A stretch of DNA of 35,259 nucleotides, taken from positions 1 through 35,259 of the forward strand of contig JBPOIK010000180.1 in assembly GCA_052034525.1 (NCBI GenBank). Reading direction: 5' to 3'. A model generated the notes under the pieces. That model saw only the letters and a program-made list of their open reading frames with translations. It made no database searches and was not told the origin of the DNA. The position numbers and the translations under genes were made by a program. Below are positions 1 to 7,819 of the stretch, piece after piece; the stretch's first letter is position 1, and the number at the start of each line of letters is the position of its first letter. This stretch comes from JAFGJQ01 sp052034525. GTDB taxonomy: Bacteria; Planctomycetota; Phycisphaerae; UBA1845.

Positions 1-74
1 GCATCCTCCGAGCGGATTTCTCCGCTCAACGTCGCTGTGGGGACCGGGCCACTTCGATCGATATGTATTTCCAT
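1..74 (-). CDS. Start of an unidentified gene cut by the left edge
   Basis: The minus strand opens with ATG at 74 and reads MEIHIDRSGPVPTATLSGEI... without a stop to the edge. A GGAG ribosome site lies about eight bases upstream. The start is 42 bases after the stop of the next gene on the same strand, so the two are probably co-transcribed. An early beta-strand ending in an L-S-G-E-I pattern resembles the start of a STAS (anti-sigma-factor antagonist) domain, but 25 residues are too few to decide. The start is well supported; the function is a guess. Confidence 0.45.
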   Translation of the reverse strand, partial: MEIHIDRSGPVPTATLSGEIRSED

Positions 75-116
75 CGGCGTTTCTCCGGTGCACGGTGCGG
101 GTCGAAGGTGATCCGT

Positions 117-791
117 CTATTTGCGCAGGTTCCCTGACTCTCTTCGTCGCAGCAGTTTGCGGAGAAGCAGATAGTTCTCCCCGTTGAAATCCGTGATTTC
201 GCCGGAAACGATGAAGACCAGGTTCGGCGACCCCAGGATTTCGAAAGCCGCCCGTTCCAGCATGAGGTTCGGCAGAAGCTTCACCGGCGGCTCTTCGAAG
301 GCCGTGCTGGTGGACTCAAACGAGAAGACGTACCACGGTCCTTCGCGTGAAATGCGGCCCGCCCGATCGGTCAGCATATACCCGTCCGGATACCGCGCGC
401 GGGGGCGTTTGGCGGCGGGGTCTTCCTTACCGCCCGGCGGCGTCAGAGATACTTCGACGGGCGTCAATGGCTCGTTCTTCGGGCGGTCCTGCTCGAACGC
501 GCGCAGCACATCCTCCGCGGTCGGCTGGCCGGGCGGCTGGTCAGGCGGGGGAGGGGGCGGCGGCTTGGATTCGGGTTGCTCCGGCTCAGCGGGCGGTGTC
601 TGAGACTCGGGCGCCGGCGCCGGGGCCGGTTCTGATTCGGGCGTGGGTGTCGTCTCGGCGGGCGGCGTGGAATCCCGGCCCTTGTCATTTTCGGGTGGCG
701 CGGTTTGGGCGACCGCGATCGCAGCCAGGCCCAGACCGAAGGCTGCCAGCAGGGCGGCCAACGCGGGCTTGTGTTTGAGTTGCGGCATCAT
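117..791 (-). CDS. Exported Pro-rich protein of unknown function
   Basis: The frame could open at 884, but the ATG at 791 is preferred. It follows an AGAAGGA ribosome site and starts a clear signal peptide: MMPQLKHK, a hydrophobic stretch to about residue 25, then cleavage near AVAQT. The mature protein of about 195 residues begins with a long low-complexity Pro/Glu/Thr/Gln linker (roughly residues 30-100). It ends in a compact domain of about 90 residues containing GPWYVFSFES and FNGENYLLLRKLLRRR. The layout suggests a periplasmic protein with a flexible spacer. I associate the C-terminal pattern with exported planctomycete hypotheticals but cannot name a family. SppA lies 255 bases upstream on the same strand, and a possible STAS-like gene follows 42 bases downstream. 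Confidence 0.8.
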   Translation of the reverse strand: MMPQLKHKPALAALLAAFGLGLAAIAVAQTAPPENDKGRDSTPPAETTPTPESEPAPAPAPESQTPPAEPEQPESKPPPPPPPDQPPGQPTAEDVLRAFEQDRPKNEPLTPVEVSLTPPGGKEDPAAKRPRARYPDGYMLTDRAGRISREGPWYVFSFESTSTAFEEPPVKLLPNLMLERAAFEILGSPNLVFIVSGEITDFNGENYLLLRKLLRRRESGNLRK

Positions 792-1046
792 GGATCCTTC
801 TCTCGGCCGACGTTCGACCTGACGGCGCGTCCGTGCGCCACGTTTGCGCTCCGGCGGCGACGGGAGCGAAACAGGGTTCTCCAAACGCAGAATCTATTCA
901 CGCGCCCGGCGGTTGGCAAGTGGGGGCATGGTCGGAGTCTGCCGCGGCGCAGCCGTTTTTCCAGAGAGCGCCCCCGCATTTGCTCCGGGGAAACGCGGGG
1001 TTCGCTCCTGGAACAGTGTCAGGGAAGGAGGTACCGATCGAGAATC

Positions 1047-2906
1047 CTATCGGATCACGAAATCCACCGGCATCATCAGAACCGCCCGCTCCTGATGGAT
1101 CAGTTGCAGCCGGGTGAGCGCCGTTCTGAGAGCCTGCGCCCGCGCGGGGTCGAGCTCTCCGAGCACGGGCAGCACAAGGTCCGTCAACGGAGTCGGTGTC
1201 CGGAAGAGCGCGGGTGCGGCCGGCGCGGAATCGATGCGGAACCCATCGTCGTCCGACGTGCCGCTGAACGTTTCCAGCAGCACGTCGATGATGCTCTTCG
1301 GCTCGGGGAGGACGCGCACATCATAGGTCGAGATGTTCGCCCGCGCCGCGGCGTCCTTGATGGCCTCGGCGAGCGTTCCGATATCGTCGACCAAACCCAG
1401 TTCCTTCGCCTGCGCGCCGGTGAACACCCGACCGCCGGCCAGCTCGTCGATCTCTTTCTGAAGCTTGTTGCCCCGTCCCTGTGTCACCCGATTCCGGAAC
1501 ACGTCGTAGATCTTCGTCATGTAGTCGGTGATAATCTGGTGTTCCTCGGGAGTGAAAGGTCGCGAGGTGTTCAGCAGGTCCGCACGCTCGCCATGTTTAT
1601 GCGAGTACCACGTGACGCCCAGCTTCCCCCACATGTCCGTGGTAACCAGCTTTCCGCCGATGACTCCGATGGAAGCCGTGATGGTGGTGGCGTCGGCGAG
1701 AATGTGGTCGGCTCCGCAAGCCACGTAGTATCCGCCGCTGCCGGCCACATTGCCCATCGAGACAACCAACGGCTTCTGGGCCTTGACCCGTTGCGTGGCG
1801 TTCCAGATGATTTCGCTGGCCAGGGCCGACCCGCCGGGCGAATCCACGCGCAGAACCACGGCCTTGATCGACGGATCTTCCGCCGCCTTGTCCAGCGCCC
1901 GCCGAATGGTGGAGCTGAACGCCCCGCTGGACCCGCCGAACGGACTGGGTTGCTCCGACCCGGTCATGATGGTGCCTTCCACGTACACCACGGCCACCGC
2001 GTTGCCGGTCGATTTTTTCGACGCCTTGGTGATTTCGTCGAGCAGGCCCATGAAGGCGGAAAACGGGTTCGAGAAGTCGATGCTGGGCCCCTTTTTCTTG
2101 CCATAATCATGGACGAGCCGGGCGGACATGCCGTATCGCTTCTGGAGGTCGGCCGTGAAATCCTCCGCGTGCTGGACCGAGTCGATCAGGCCCGCCTCGA
2201 GGGCTTCTTCGGCGGTGTAGGGTCCGTTGTCAATAAGCTCCTTCACCTTGTCGGCCGGCAGGCGACGGGATTGGGCGATCATCTCCACCAGGCTCTGGTA
2301 GAGGTCGCCGTACAGCCAGTTCATCATCTCTTCGGCCTGCCTGCTGGGACCAGTCCGGGTCAGGGTCTCGGCGGCGCTTTTGTAATCGCCCATCTGGATG
2401 AAATCGGGCACCACGCCGATCTTGTCGAGCAAACCGCGCAGGTAGGGGGACTCGCCGTAGAGGCCAGTGAGCCACACCTCGCCCGTGGGCACGACGCAGA
2501 TGGACGAGGCCGAGCAGGCCAGCGCGTACAACCCTGTGCTCAGGGAATCGGCATGGACATACACGTCTTTGTCCACGGCGCGGAAGAGATCGATCGCCTT
2601 GCGCAACTCTTCCAACTGTGCGAAACCCAGCGACGGCGACTCAAACGTGAGGACGACCGCCTTCACGGAATCATCAAAGCGGGCCTTGCTCATTCGCTCC
2701 GTCAGCTCGTGCAGGCTGACGGGCTGCCGCATATTCAGGGACAGCGTCTCTCCGGCGGGGCGTTCCGGCATGGGGCCGGATAGCCGGAAATGGACGATCT
2801 GTGCGGAATCCGTCATGCCGCCAAGGCCCGGAATCTGCGCAGACAAGACGGGCACGAACAGCCCCATCAGCAGCCAGACCGCGATCAATTGTCGGATGCG
2901 TGTCAT
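1047..2906 (-). CDS. sppA: Signal peptide peptidase SppA (peptidase S49, long form)
   Basis: This membrane-associated serine protease digests signal peptides left after secretion. The ATG at 2906 follows a strong AAGGAGGAA ribosome site, giving 619 residues, the length of the long tandem-domain form (E. coli SppA is about 618). Residues 1-23 are a hydrophobic signal or anchor. Two S49 domains follow. The N-terminal one carries the catalytic Lys in GDYKSAAE (Lys176) and the C-terminal one the nucleophile in GNVAGSGGYYVA (Ser390), so the Lys-Ser dyad of the long form is intact. LRVDSPGGS and ASIGVIGGK are further typical S49 motifs. The C-terminus is about 60 residues of less conserved sequence. 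The open frame upstream of 2906 is spurious. Confidence 0.95.
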   Translation of the reverse strand: MTRIRQLIAVWLLMGLFVPVLSAQIPGLGGMTDSAQIVHFRLSGPMPERPAGETLSLNMRQPVSLHELTERMSKARFDDSVKAVVLTFESPSLGFAQLEELRKAIDLFRAVDKDVYVHADSLSTGLYALACSASSICVVPTGEVWLTGLYGESPYLRGLLDKIGVVPDFIQMGDYKSAAETLTRTGPSRQAEEMMNWLYGDLYQSLVEMIAQSRRLPADKVKELIDNGPYTAEEALEAGLIDSVQHAEDFTADLQKRYGMSARLVHDYGKKKGPSIDFSNPFSAFMGLLDEITKASKKSTGNAVAVVYVEGTIMTGSEQPSPFGGSSGAFSSTIRRALDKAAEDPSIKAVVLRVDSPGGSALASEIIWNATQRVKAQKPLVVSMGNVAGSGGYYVACGADHILADATTITASIGVIGGKLVTTDMWGKLGVTWYSHKHGERADLLNTSRPFTPEEHQIITDYMTKIYDVFRNRVTQGRGNKLQKEIDELAGGRVFTGAQAKELGLVDDIGTLAEAIKDAAARANISTYDVRVLPEPKSIIDVLLETFSGTSDDDGFRIDSAPAAPALFRTPTPLTDLVLPVLGELDPARAQALRTALTRLQLIHQERAVLMMPVDFVIR

Positions 2907-3075
2907 ACTCGTATGTTCCTCCTTCTTGCATAAGCCGTTGTAGAAGCTTCTGCTCCTGCGCAGCCTTCGCCAGTGTAACACGGAAACTCCGAGGCGGCAG
3001 GGCCGGCCACAGGCCAGCCACAAATCGTTACAGATGTCTACGCTGAATGACGTAAGCGGACCGAAACGTGCTTGG

Positions 3076-3927
3076 TCACGCGGGCGATTCCGGAGGGGAG
3101 GCGGTGGCCGAAACGGGTTTTGCGCGCGACGCGGCGACCAACGCCAACACCAGGGCGATGCCCGCCTCAATCAGCGCCAACGCCAGCAGCCATCGAATCG
3201 GATGGTCGGGATCCCGCCCCCCCACCCGCAGCCGCAAAAGCGCGTCCAGAAGCAGCAGGGCGATCAACGCGCCCCGACGCCAACTCGTCCCCGGTACCAC
3301 GATCAGCATCCAGAGCACGGTGAGAACGATGACCTCACGATACAGAGGAAAGACGGCCAGGCCGTACAATATGGACCGCAAGTGAGCCGATGGGTTCCAC
3401 CACTGAACCCGGACACCGGCATCCGAGGCGACGATGACCGCCTGCCGGCCGGGATTCATCGTCTCGCCCACCTCGGTCCGGACCCAGACGTGCGCCCAAT
3501 CGGAGATGATCGTGGCTTCATGCCCCAGGCCTTTCAGAAGCGAGGCGGCCACTACGGCTCGACCATCGCAGTCTTCTTGACCTCGCTCCAGGGCCTCTTC
3601 GACGGTGGGAATGTAGTCCGCCACGCCCCAGGTGTCCCAATCCCACGCATACGGGAGCAGCGAACATACGTATTCCTCAATGATCCGAAGTTTTTTTTTG
3701 GCAGGCAGATCGCTGGGGATTTGCGTACGCAACGTGTCCAGCAGTGGCTGCAACGCGGGAGAATCCGGGTTGATCAAGGCGGCGGGGTTGCGCCATCGCC
3801 GCATATGGGTCACCAGCCGGCCGGGATACGGATACATAACCAGCAGGATGGTTAACGCCAGAACACCGCATTGCACCGGCCGGCGGATCCACCAGTTGCC
3901 CCTGTGGAGTGCTCGCCACAAAAACAT
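3076..3927 (-). CDS. Membrane transglutaminase-like protein
   Basis: The core holds a transglutaminase-like cysteine-protease fold. The putative catalytic Cys is in GQEDCDGRA and the His in DWAHVWV 26 residues later (Cys120 and His146 from the chosen start). The usual third Asp is not obvious. A transmembrane helix precedes the domain (VLALTILLVMY) and two or three follow it, so the domain probably faces the periplasm between membrane anchors. Substrates are unknown; relatives act as proteases or crosslinkers. The start is uncertain. ATG 3927 has AAGG five bases upstream, whereas the first ATG at 4041 has no ribosome site and would add 38 unremarkable residues. A candidate promoter lies at 4098-4125. 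Confidence 0.75.
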   Translation of the reverse strand: MFLWRALHRGNWWIRRPVQCGVLALTILLVMYPYPGRLVTHMRRWRNPAALINPDSPALQPLLDTLRTQIPSDLPAKKKLRIIEEYVCSLLPYAWDWDTWGVADYIPTVEEALERGQEDCDGRAVVAASLLKGLGHEATIISDWAHVWVRTEVGETMNPGRQAVIVASDAGVRVQWWNPSAHLRSILYGLAVFPLYREVIVLTVLWMLIVVPGTSWRRGALIALLLLDALLRLRVGGRDPDHPIRWLLALALIEAGIALVLALVAASRAKPVSATASPPESPA

Positions 3928-4097
3928 GCCGCCCTTGCCCTGATCTTCCGGGACGCTCGACGAACCCTGTCGCACCGGCCATATGGAATGAAAGCCGCTG
4001 TTCCGCATCCCGAGCGCAATAAGCTGGGCCACCCGTGTCACGTGACGTAACAGCTAGGCGGCCCATGCGCTGGGATGGGCTTGGTTATTGCACCCAA

Positions 4098-4125
4098 ATT
4101 GTATAACCAGTTTGGCGGAATGCAA
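4098..4125 (-). promoter_or_regulatory. Candidate sigma-70 promoter for the transglutaminase-like gene
   Basis: On the minus strand TTGCAT, a 16-base spacer and TACAAT (five of six matches to the -10 consensus) are followed by the transglutaminase-like gene. The -35 match is weak. The patch is visibly AT-richer than the flanking genes. Confidence 0.4.
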
Positions 4126-4227
4126 CTGATTTTTCAGCGTAAGTCTGGCAGAGAGAACAGGTCACACCCACTCGGGCCGGTGGAAAATACGTACATCGTG
4201 GTACAGCAGGGCTGCAATTTGCATGTT

Positions 4228-5199
4228 CTACGACGGCGGGGTCCACAAGATGTCCTTTGCTTGGAACACCGGGCCATCTGTGCAGCACAGCCGGTAGTCC
4301 CATCCGTCCGGAGCGCCGGGGCAGTGCAACGGAATCACGCAGGATTGACACGTCCCCATCCCGCACGCCATCGTGCGTTCGGTGCAGAGGTAACACTCCA
4401 CGTCAGTGGTTGCAGCCCACTGCGCCAGTGCCCGAAGCATTCCCTCCGGACCGCAAGCATAAAGCACGAGCGAGGTTCCTTCTTCCCTTCGCGCTTCGAA
4501 AGAGCGCTGAACCGCCTGGACGATCGTTCCACGGTATCCCAGCGAGCCATCGTCGGTGCTGAGAATGGCTTGATGCTTGTCGACGGGGAAGCCTGCGATG
4601 CAGGCAGTTGGTGTGATCCCGTCCTGACATACGTTGCAGTCCGACCGCAATGCAATCGGCAGAAAACGCACGCTGCGCGTGCCGGCGAAGAAGAGCACGG
4701 AATGCCCCGCGTCAAGAAGGGACTCCGTCAGCCAGAGGACGGGGGGAAGGCCGATGCCTCCGCCGACAACCCAGATCGTTTTTCCGGTCGGTGGCAGAGG
4801 GAATCCATTGCCCAGCGGCCCCATGATGCTGATGGGGTCTCCCTGTTTGAGATCGGCCATCCATCGTGTCGCCGCCCCCACCGCGTGATAGAGCAGATCC
4901 AACTCGACGGCGCCAGCGCGGCGACGCAACCCGGCGATGCTGAACGCTCGACGCAACAGGAAAGGCCGGTTCGCGGGTGCAGGTGCGCCGGTTCTCGTTG
5001 TGGGCGTTGGACATGCTACGGTGACAAACTGGCCCGGACGCGCCGGGGGAAAACGCGGTCCGCGCACGGTAAGCCGGAAGTGTTCGTCGCAAACGGCAAC
5101 ACTCCGGAGGGTCTGCCAGTCATCGAGGATGGCTTCGAGATCGGACGGTTGAACAAACGCGTGCATGTTGGCGGTATCGTAATCACGCGCTCGTGCCAA
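4228..5199 (-). CDS. pyrK: Dihydroorotate dehydrogenase electron-transfer subunit (PyrK type)
   Basis: PyrK passes electrons from the PyrD flavin to NAD+ through FAD and a [2Fe-2S] cluster in pyrimidine synthesis. Visible are the FAD-binding R-A-F-S in RRAFSIAG (residues 84-90), the nucleotide-binding WVVGGGIGLPPVLWL (143-157), YACGPEGML (248-255) and the C-terminal iron-sulphur motif with Cys279, Cys284, Cys287 and Cys306 in C-T-D-G-P-V-F. At 323 residues it is longer than many PyrK proteins, mainly through an N-terminal extension and a Thr/Pro loop near residue 65. No pyrD lies beside it, so another ferredoxin-reductase-like role is possible. The start is TTG 5199, with GGAAG five bases upstream inside the terminator stem. 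ATG 5166 is the alternative but lacks a ribosome site. Confidence 0.88.
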   Translation of the reverse strand: MARARDYDTANMHAFVQPSDLEAILDDWQTLRSVAVCDEHFRLTVRGPRFPPARPGQFVTVACPTPTTRTGAPAPANRPFLLRRAFSIAGLRRRAGAVELDLLYHAVGAATRWMADLKQGDPISIMGPLGNGFPLPPTGKTIWVVGGGIGLPPVLWLTESLLDAGHSVLFFAGTRSVRFLPIALRSDCNVCQDGITPTACIAGFPVDKHQAILSTDDGSLGYRGTIVQAVQRSFEARREEGTSLVLYACGPEGMLRALAQWAATTDVECYLCTERTMACGMGTCQSCVIPLHCPGAPDGWDYRLCCTDGPVFQAKDILWTPPS

Positions 5200-5237
5200 A
5201 AAAACTTCCGGGCCTGGAAAGGTTCCAGGCCCGGAAG
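5198..5237 (-). terminator. Intrinsic terminator/attenuator abutting the pyrK start
   Basis: CTTCCGGGCCTGGAA at 5205-5219 and its exact complement at 5223-5237 form a 15-bp perfect stem with a 3-base loop. On the minus strand seven T follow, ending at the TTG start codon of pyrK. No other gene reads into it from upstream, so it terminates the pyrK leader itself. Its 3' arm also contains the GGAAG that would be the pyrK ribosome site. Confidence 0.85.
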
Positions 5238-5282
5238 CGCGCCACGGCTATTCAAGCCGCAAAATCGGGTGGTAAAGAAGAC

Positions 5283-5312
5283 TCAGACAAACGCCTGAGC
5301 CGGTTGTTTCAT
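5283..5312 (-). CDS. Candidate nine-residue leader peptide
   Basis: ATG at 5312 opens a frame reading MKQPAQAFV and then TGA. The ATG lies nine bases after the -10 element of the promoter at 5322-5350, so it would be at or within a few bases of the 5' end of the transcript and translated as a leaderless mRNA. The stop is 45 bases before the terminator stem. U-rich pyrimidine tracts and a small hairpin (arms 5245-5249 and 5255-5259) lie between. A role in attenuation is inferred only from position. Confidence 0.35.
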   Translation of the reverse strand: MKQPAQAFV

Positions 5313-5321
5313 CGGAAGCGG

Positions 5322-5350
5322 AGTCTATCAGCGCCCAGTGGTTGTGTCAA
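5322..5350 (-). promoter_or_regulatory. Strong sigma-70 promoter upstream of pyrK
   Basis: On the minus strand TTGACA (perfect -35, 5345-5350), a 17-base spacer and TAGACT (-10, 5322-5327) are correctly ordered and spaced. Transcription should start near 5315 and run through the leader and terminator into pyrK. Confidence 0.75.
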
Positions 5351-5430
5351 CGCGAGTCTCGGATTCGACAAAAAAGTGACGTATTTCGTAACTTACCGTC
5401 ATTTCGATAGTTACATCGTTTGGACGTTTC

Positions 5431-5450
5431 TGTGAGATACTTACCTCACA
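5431..5450. promoter_or_regulatory. Operator-like dyad TGTGAG-N8-CTCACA
   Basis: This perfect 6-bp inverted repeat with an 8-bp spacer lies in the AT-rich patch about 80 bp upstream of the pyrK -35 element. The spacing excludes a standard CRP site (TGTGA-N6-TCACA), so the regulator is unknown. Confidence 0.3.
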
Positions 5451-5811
5451 AATCCATGAATGATCGGAAGTTGCCGAACCATGCCATATTGGCAGTCCGA
5501 ATTCGTCGTGTCTAACTCATTTCTCTCCCACCCAGAGTAATACAAAGCTGCAATAACTATAGTATCGCTTAAATTGCTACGACGCGAAGCGGCATAGTCG
5601 AGGCGGGGGTATGAGCCGACGGCCATTGGTGGATTCTTGTAAGGCAGGTAGGCGGTCGCTTGTTCTCTGCGAGAATGAAGGGCAGAAGGCTTGGCGTTGG
5701 GCGGAACAGTTCCCATGTCCGGACAATAGGGGACCGCCAGAGCCATCCGGGCGGCAGAGCGACTCGATTTTTGAGTATGCCAACGGTGCGCTGGGAGATT
5801 CAAACGCGCCG

Positions 5812-5868
5812 GCGGGGTTCCAGACGGGAGCCACCGGAGGAGGTGGATTCCACGCGCTGGAACCCCGC
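5812..5868. repeat. Nested inverted repeat, possible structured RNA
   Basis: GCGGGGTTCCAG at 5812-5823 is the exact complement of CTGGAACCCCGC at 5857-5868. The 33-base interior holds a second stem, CCACC (5831-5835) with GGTGG (5842-5846), closing a GGAGGA loop. No U-run follows, so it is not an obvious terminator. No coding frame covers it convincingly. Confidence 0.4.
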
Positions 5869-6051
5869 GCCCTTACGCCGAATCATACGCGCAGTGGGTG
5901 CATCATTGCCATCGCCCCGGGTGGATTGCGCCTGTGGAGAACGGCCGCTTCTTCGGAGAGGCCCCGGGTGGAAGCGGAGGAATGCCTTGACGGGTGGGCG
6001 TGATCGACATTCAATGCCGGTGGCGCGATCCTCCGCGCCGTGGAGCACGCG

Positions 6052-6618
6052 ATGGCTGTTGAGCAATGGAACATACAGCCCGCCACCCGACGTTGCGTGG
6101 TGAGCGGAGCGGAGTTGGCGGAAGGGGAGGAGTACTACGCCGTTCTCTTTGAGGATGGCGAGAGTTTCCGGCGGGAGGAGTACAGCCTCTCGGCGTGGCA
6201 GGGGCCGCCCGAAGGTGCGTTCTGCCATTTTCGGACACGAGTGCCGGTGAAGGTGTCTCGGCCGAAGCTGCTGGTCGACGATGATATGCTGATTCATTTC
6301 TTCGCGCGTTTGGCCGGTTCAGAGGACGTGTCCAAGCAGCGGTTTCGGTTCGTCCTGGCCTTGATCCTGATGCGCAAGCGCCTCTTGAAGTTTGAGGAGA
6401 CGGAGAGCCGCGACGACGGAGAATGGTGGCGCATGCGCCTGACCCGCGACACCTGGGATGGGAGTGTGGATAAGAACGAACCCCAGTTGGTGTGGAATCC
6501 CCGCCTGGACGAAGGGCAAATTGAGTCGGTCAGCAGGGAACTTGGTGTTATTCTGCACGGGCATGCGGAGCAGGGCGTGGGATCGGATGCGGCCTCGGAG
6601 GCGGCGGAGGGAGAATGA
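6052..6618 (+). CDS. Conserved hypothetical protein, planctomycete type
   Basis: This 188-residue soluble protein has no signal peptide or membrane helix. It begins MAVEQWNIQPATRRCVVSG and contains EEYYAVLFEDGESFRREEY and then RFRFVLALILMRKRLL. The tail is acidic and Ala-rich. The N-terminal pattern of a Cys followed by a G/E-rich turn recalls small beta-domains, but only one Cys is present in that segment, so no zinc site can be claimed. I associate the family with planctomycetes; its function is unknown to me. ATG 6052 has GGAG about six bases upstream and is preferred to the in-frame GTG at 6040. The stop overlaps the next start (ATGA), so translation is probably coupled to the lipoprotein that follows. 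Confidence 0.85.
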   Translation: MAVEQWNIQPATRRCVVSGAELAEGEEYYAVLFEDGESFRREEYSLSAWQGPPEGAFCHFRTRVPVKVSRPKLLVDDDMLIHFFARLAGSEDVSKQRFRFVLALILMRKRLLKFEETESRDDGEWWRMRLTRDTWDGSVDKNEPQLVWNPRLDEGQIESVSRELGVILHGHAEQGVGSDAASEAAEGE

Positions 6619-7496
6619 GCCGATCGCGGGTCAGGCTGTCGTGGGCGCGGGTGGGCGCGGTGTTGTCGTGCCTGCCGGTGCTGATCGGGTGCAACGGACA
6701 TCGAAACGGGCCAATCGAACTGGGGCCGGTGCTCCCGATGGAGTCTGCGATTGCCCTGGCCAACGCGAGTACGGCAGGCCTGCCCGCGGGTCTGCAGGCG
6801 CTGGGTTCGGCCCGCGGACACGTGACCGTAGATTCGCACGAGAAGCGGCATTTTGACTGCGACGCGAACCTTCTGGTAATTCCGCCGCGACACCTGCGGC
6901 TGGATTTGCAGACGCTCGGGCAGACCCAGGTGTTGTTCGGGTCGAATGATCAGGTGTATTGGCTGCACGTTGTGCCCCAGGTGGACACGTACTGGTGGGG
7001 ACGCTATTCGCAGATCGAACTGACGGACATCGCGAATATCCCCATCCGACCGGACATGATCGTCGAAGCGCTGGGCATCGCGGGCCTGCCGACGGATACT
7101 ATCGGCAGCGAGGGGCCGTTCCAACGGGTGGAGGGCGAGCATCAGCAACTGCTGTTCGTGACCTACGACGCGGAGGGACAGGGCCGGCTGTACAAGGAAT
7201 ACTGGTTGAGCCGCCGGGGGAGCCGACAGATCGAGCAGATCGTTTTCCGCGACGACTACGGACGCGAACAGATGCGTTCGAAGCTGTCGGACTACCGTCC
7301 TCTTGCCGGGCATCCGGGGCCGTCGCTGCCGCACTGTGTGGACGTGACCTGGCCGGAGCGGGACGCCCATCTGCTTCTGCGCGTGCGCACCTGGAAGCCT
7401 CAGCCGATTCTCACTCCCGCCCACCGGGCCTTCGTGCCTCCGCACCTGAGCGGTCAGTCATTCAAGAAAACGGTGGACATCGACCGGGACTACTGA
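6615..7496 (+). CDS. Lipoprotein, LolA/LppX-like fold suspected
   Basis: The N-terminus has Arg residues, a hydrophobic core and the lipobox LIGC, so the protein should be a lipid-anchored envelope protein. The 293 residues consist mostly of alternating beta-strand patterns, for example HLRLDLQTLGQTQVLFGSNDQVYWLHV, then YDAEGQGRLYKEYWLSRRG. Such repeated strands ending in a description of how a polymer is mapped or stored recall the LolA/LppX half-barrel that carries lipids, but that is a fold-level inference. The start ATG overlaps the stop of the upstream gene by four bases, indicating an operon of two. Confidence 0.8.
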   Translation: MSRSRVRLSWARVGAVLSCLPVLIGCNGHRNGPIELGPVLPMESAIALANASTAGLPAGLQALGSARGHVTVDSHEKRHFDCDANLLVIPPRHLRLDLQTLGQTQVLFGSNDQVYWLHVVPQVDTYWWGRYSQIELTDIANIPIRPDMIVEALGIAGLPTDTIGSEGPFQRVEGEHQQLLFVTYDAEGQGRLYKEYWLSRRGSRQIEQIVFRDDYGREQMRSKLSDYRPLAGHPGPSLPHCVDVTWPERDAHLLLRVRTWKPQPILTPAHRAFVPPHLSGQSFKKTVDIDRDY

Positions 7497-7819
7497 GACG
7501 AAGACCCGCGCGGCGACTGTTGCGATTCTCGGACGGTCGAACGAGGTCCGGAAACGCCGGCGCCGGCGATCCATCCACCCCATCGAGGGCAAGCAGGCAT
7601 CCCGGAGGAAGGGTGTTCGCCGGCCGGTCGGCGACGGCTCGCTACGGGGTTCTCGCCCGCGATCAGGTTATCGCTCTTCGCCTGTTCACTTCCGTGTTGG
7701 CACATGCCGGCGAATCAATCGTAGATTGAAGAACCGGGGATCTCAGGGAGGGTTCGCGCCGGAGCGGGCCGAGAGTGTCCGCACGGCCAAGAAGCATCCG
7801 GAAAAAAGGGGAGAGCGAC
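7497..7819. other. Intergenic stretch without a recognised gene
   Basis: This 323-base gap follows the lipoprotein gene. It contains a 14-bp palindrome, CGCCGGCGCCGGCG, at 7555-7568, which can arise by chance at this GC content. No convincing promoter, terminator or reading frame was found. Confidence 0.5.

Larger units (their letters stand above)
5351..6051. other. Gene-free stretch with AT-rich patch and inverted repeats
   Basis: No reading frame here has codon use or protein character like the neighbours. About 5355-5580 is much richer in A+T than the rest of the window. It contains GTAACT...AGTTAC and a 20-bp dyad TGTGAG-N8-CTCACA at 5431-5450, just upstream of the pyrK promoter. Around 5812-5868 a long nested inverted repeat suggests a structured RNA or regulatory element. 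No tRNA, RNase P RNA, tmRNA or SRP signature was recognised. Confidence 0.6.

Noticed and set aside
705..2783. 692-codon open frame on the plus strand
   Set aside because: It lies antisense to SppA, whose active-site motifs and ribosome site are clear. Its His/Gly/Arg/Leu-rich sequence is a typical GC-rich shadow.
5198..5315. PyrR-binding loop in the pyrK leader
   Set aside because: The small hairpin at 5245-5259 has a GGCUUGAAU loop only loosely like the PyrR consensus, and the conserved upstream purines are missing.
5431..5450. CRP/FNR-type site
   Set aside because: TGTGA and TCACA are present but separated by ten bases instead of six.
5611..6003. 130-codon plus-strand frame in the gene-free stretch
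   Set aside because: It has a G-rich upstream sequence, but codon third positions are unlike the neighbouring genes and the protein has no fold-like pattern. It also covers the inverted repeat.
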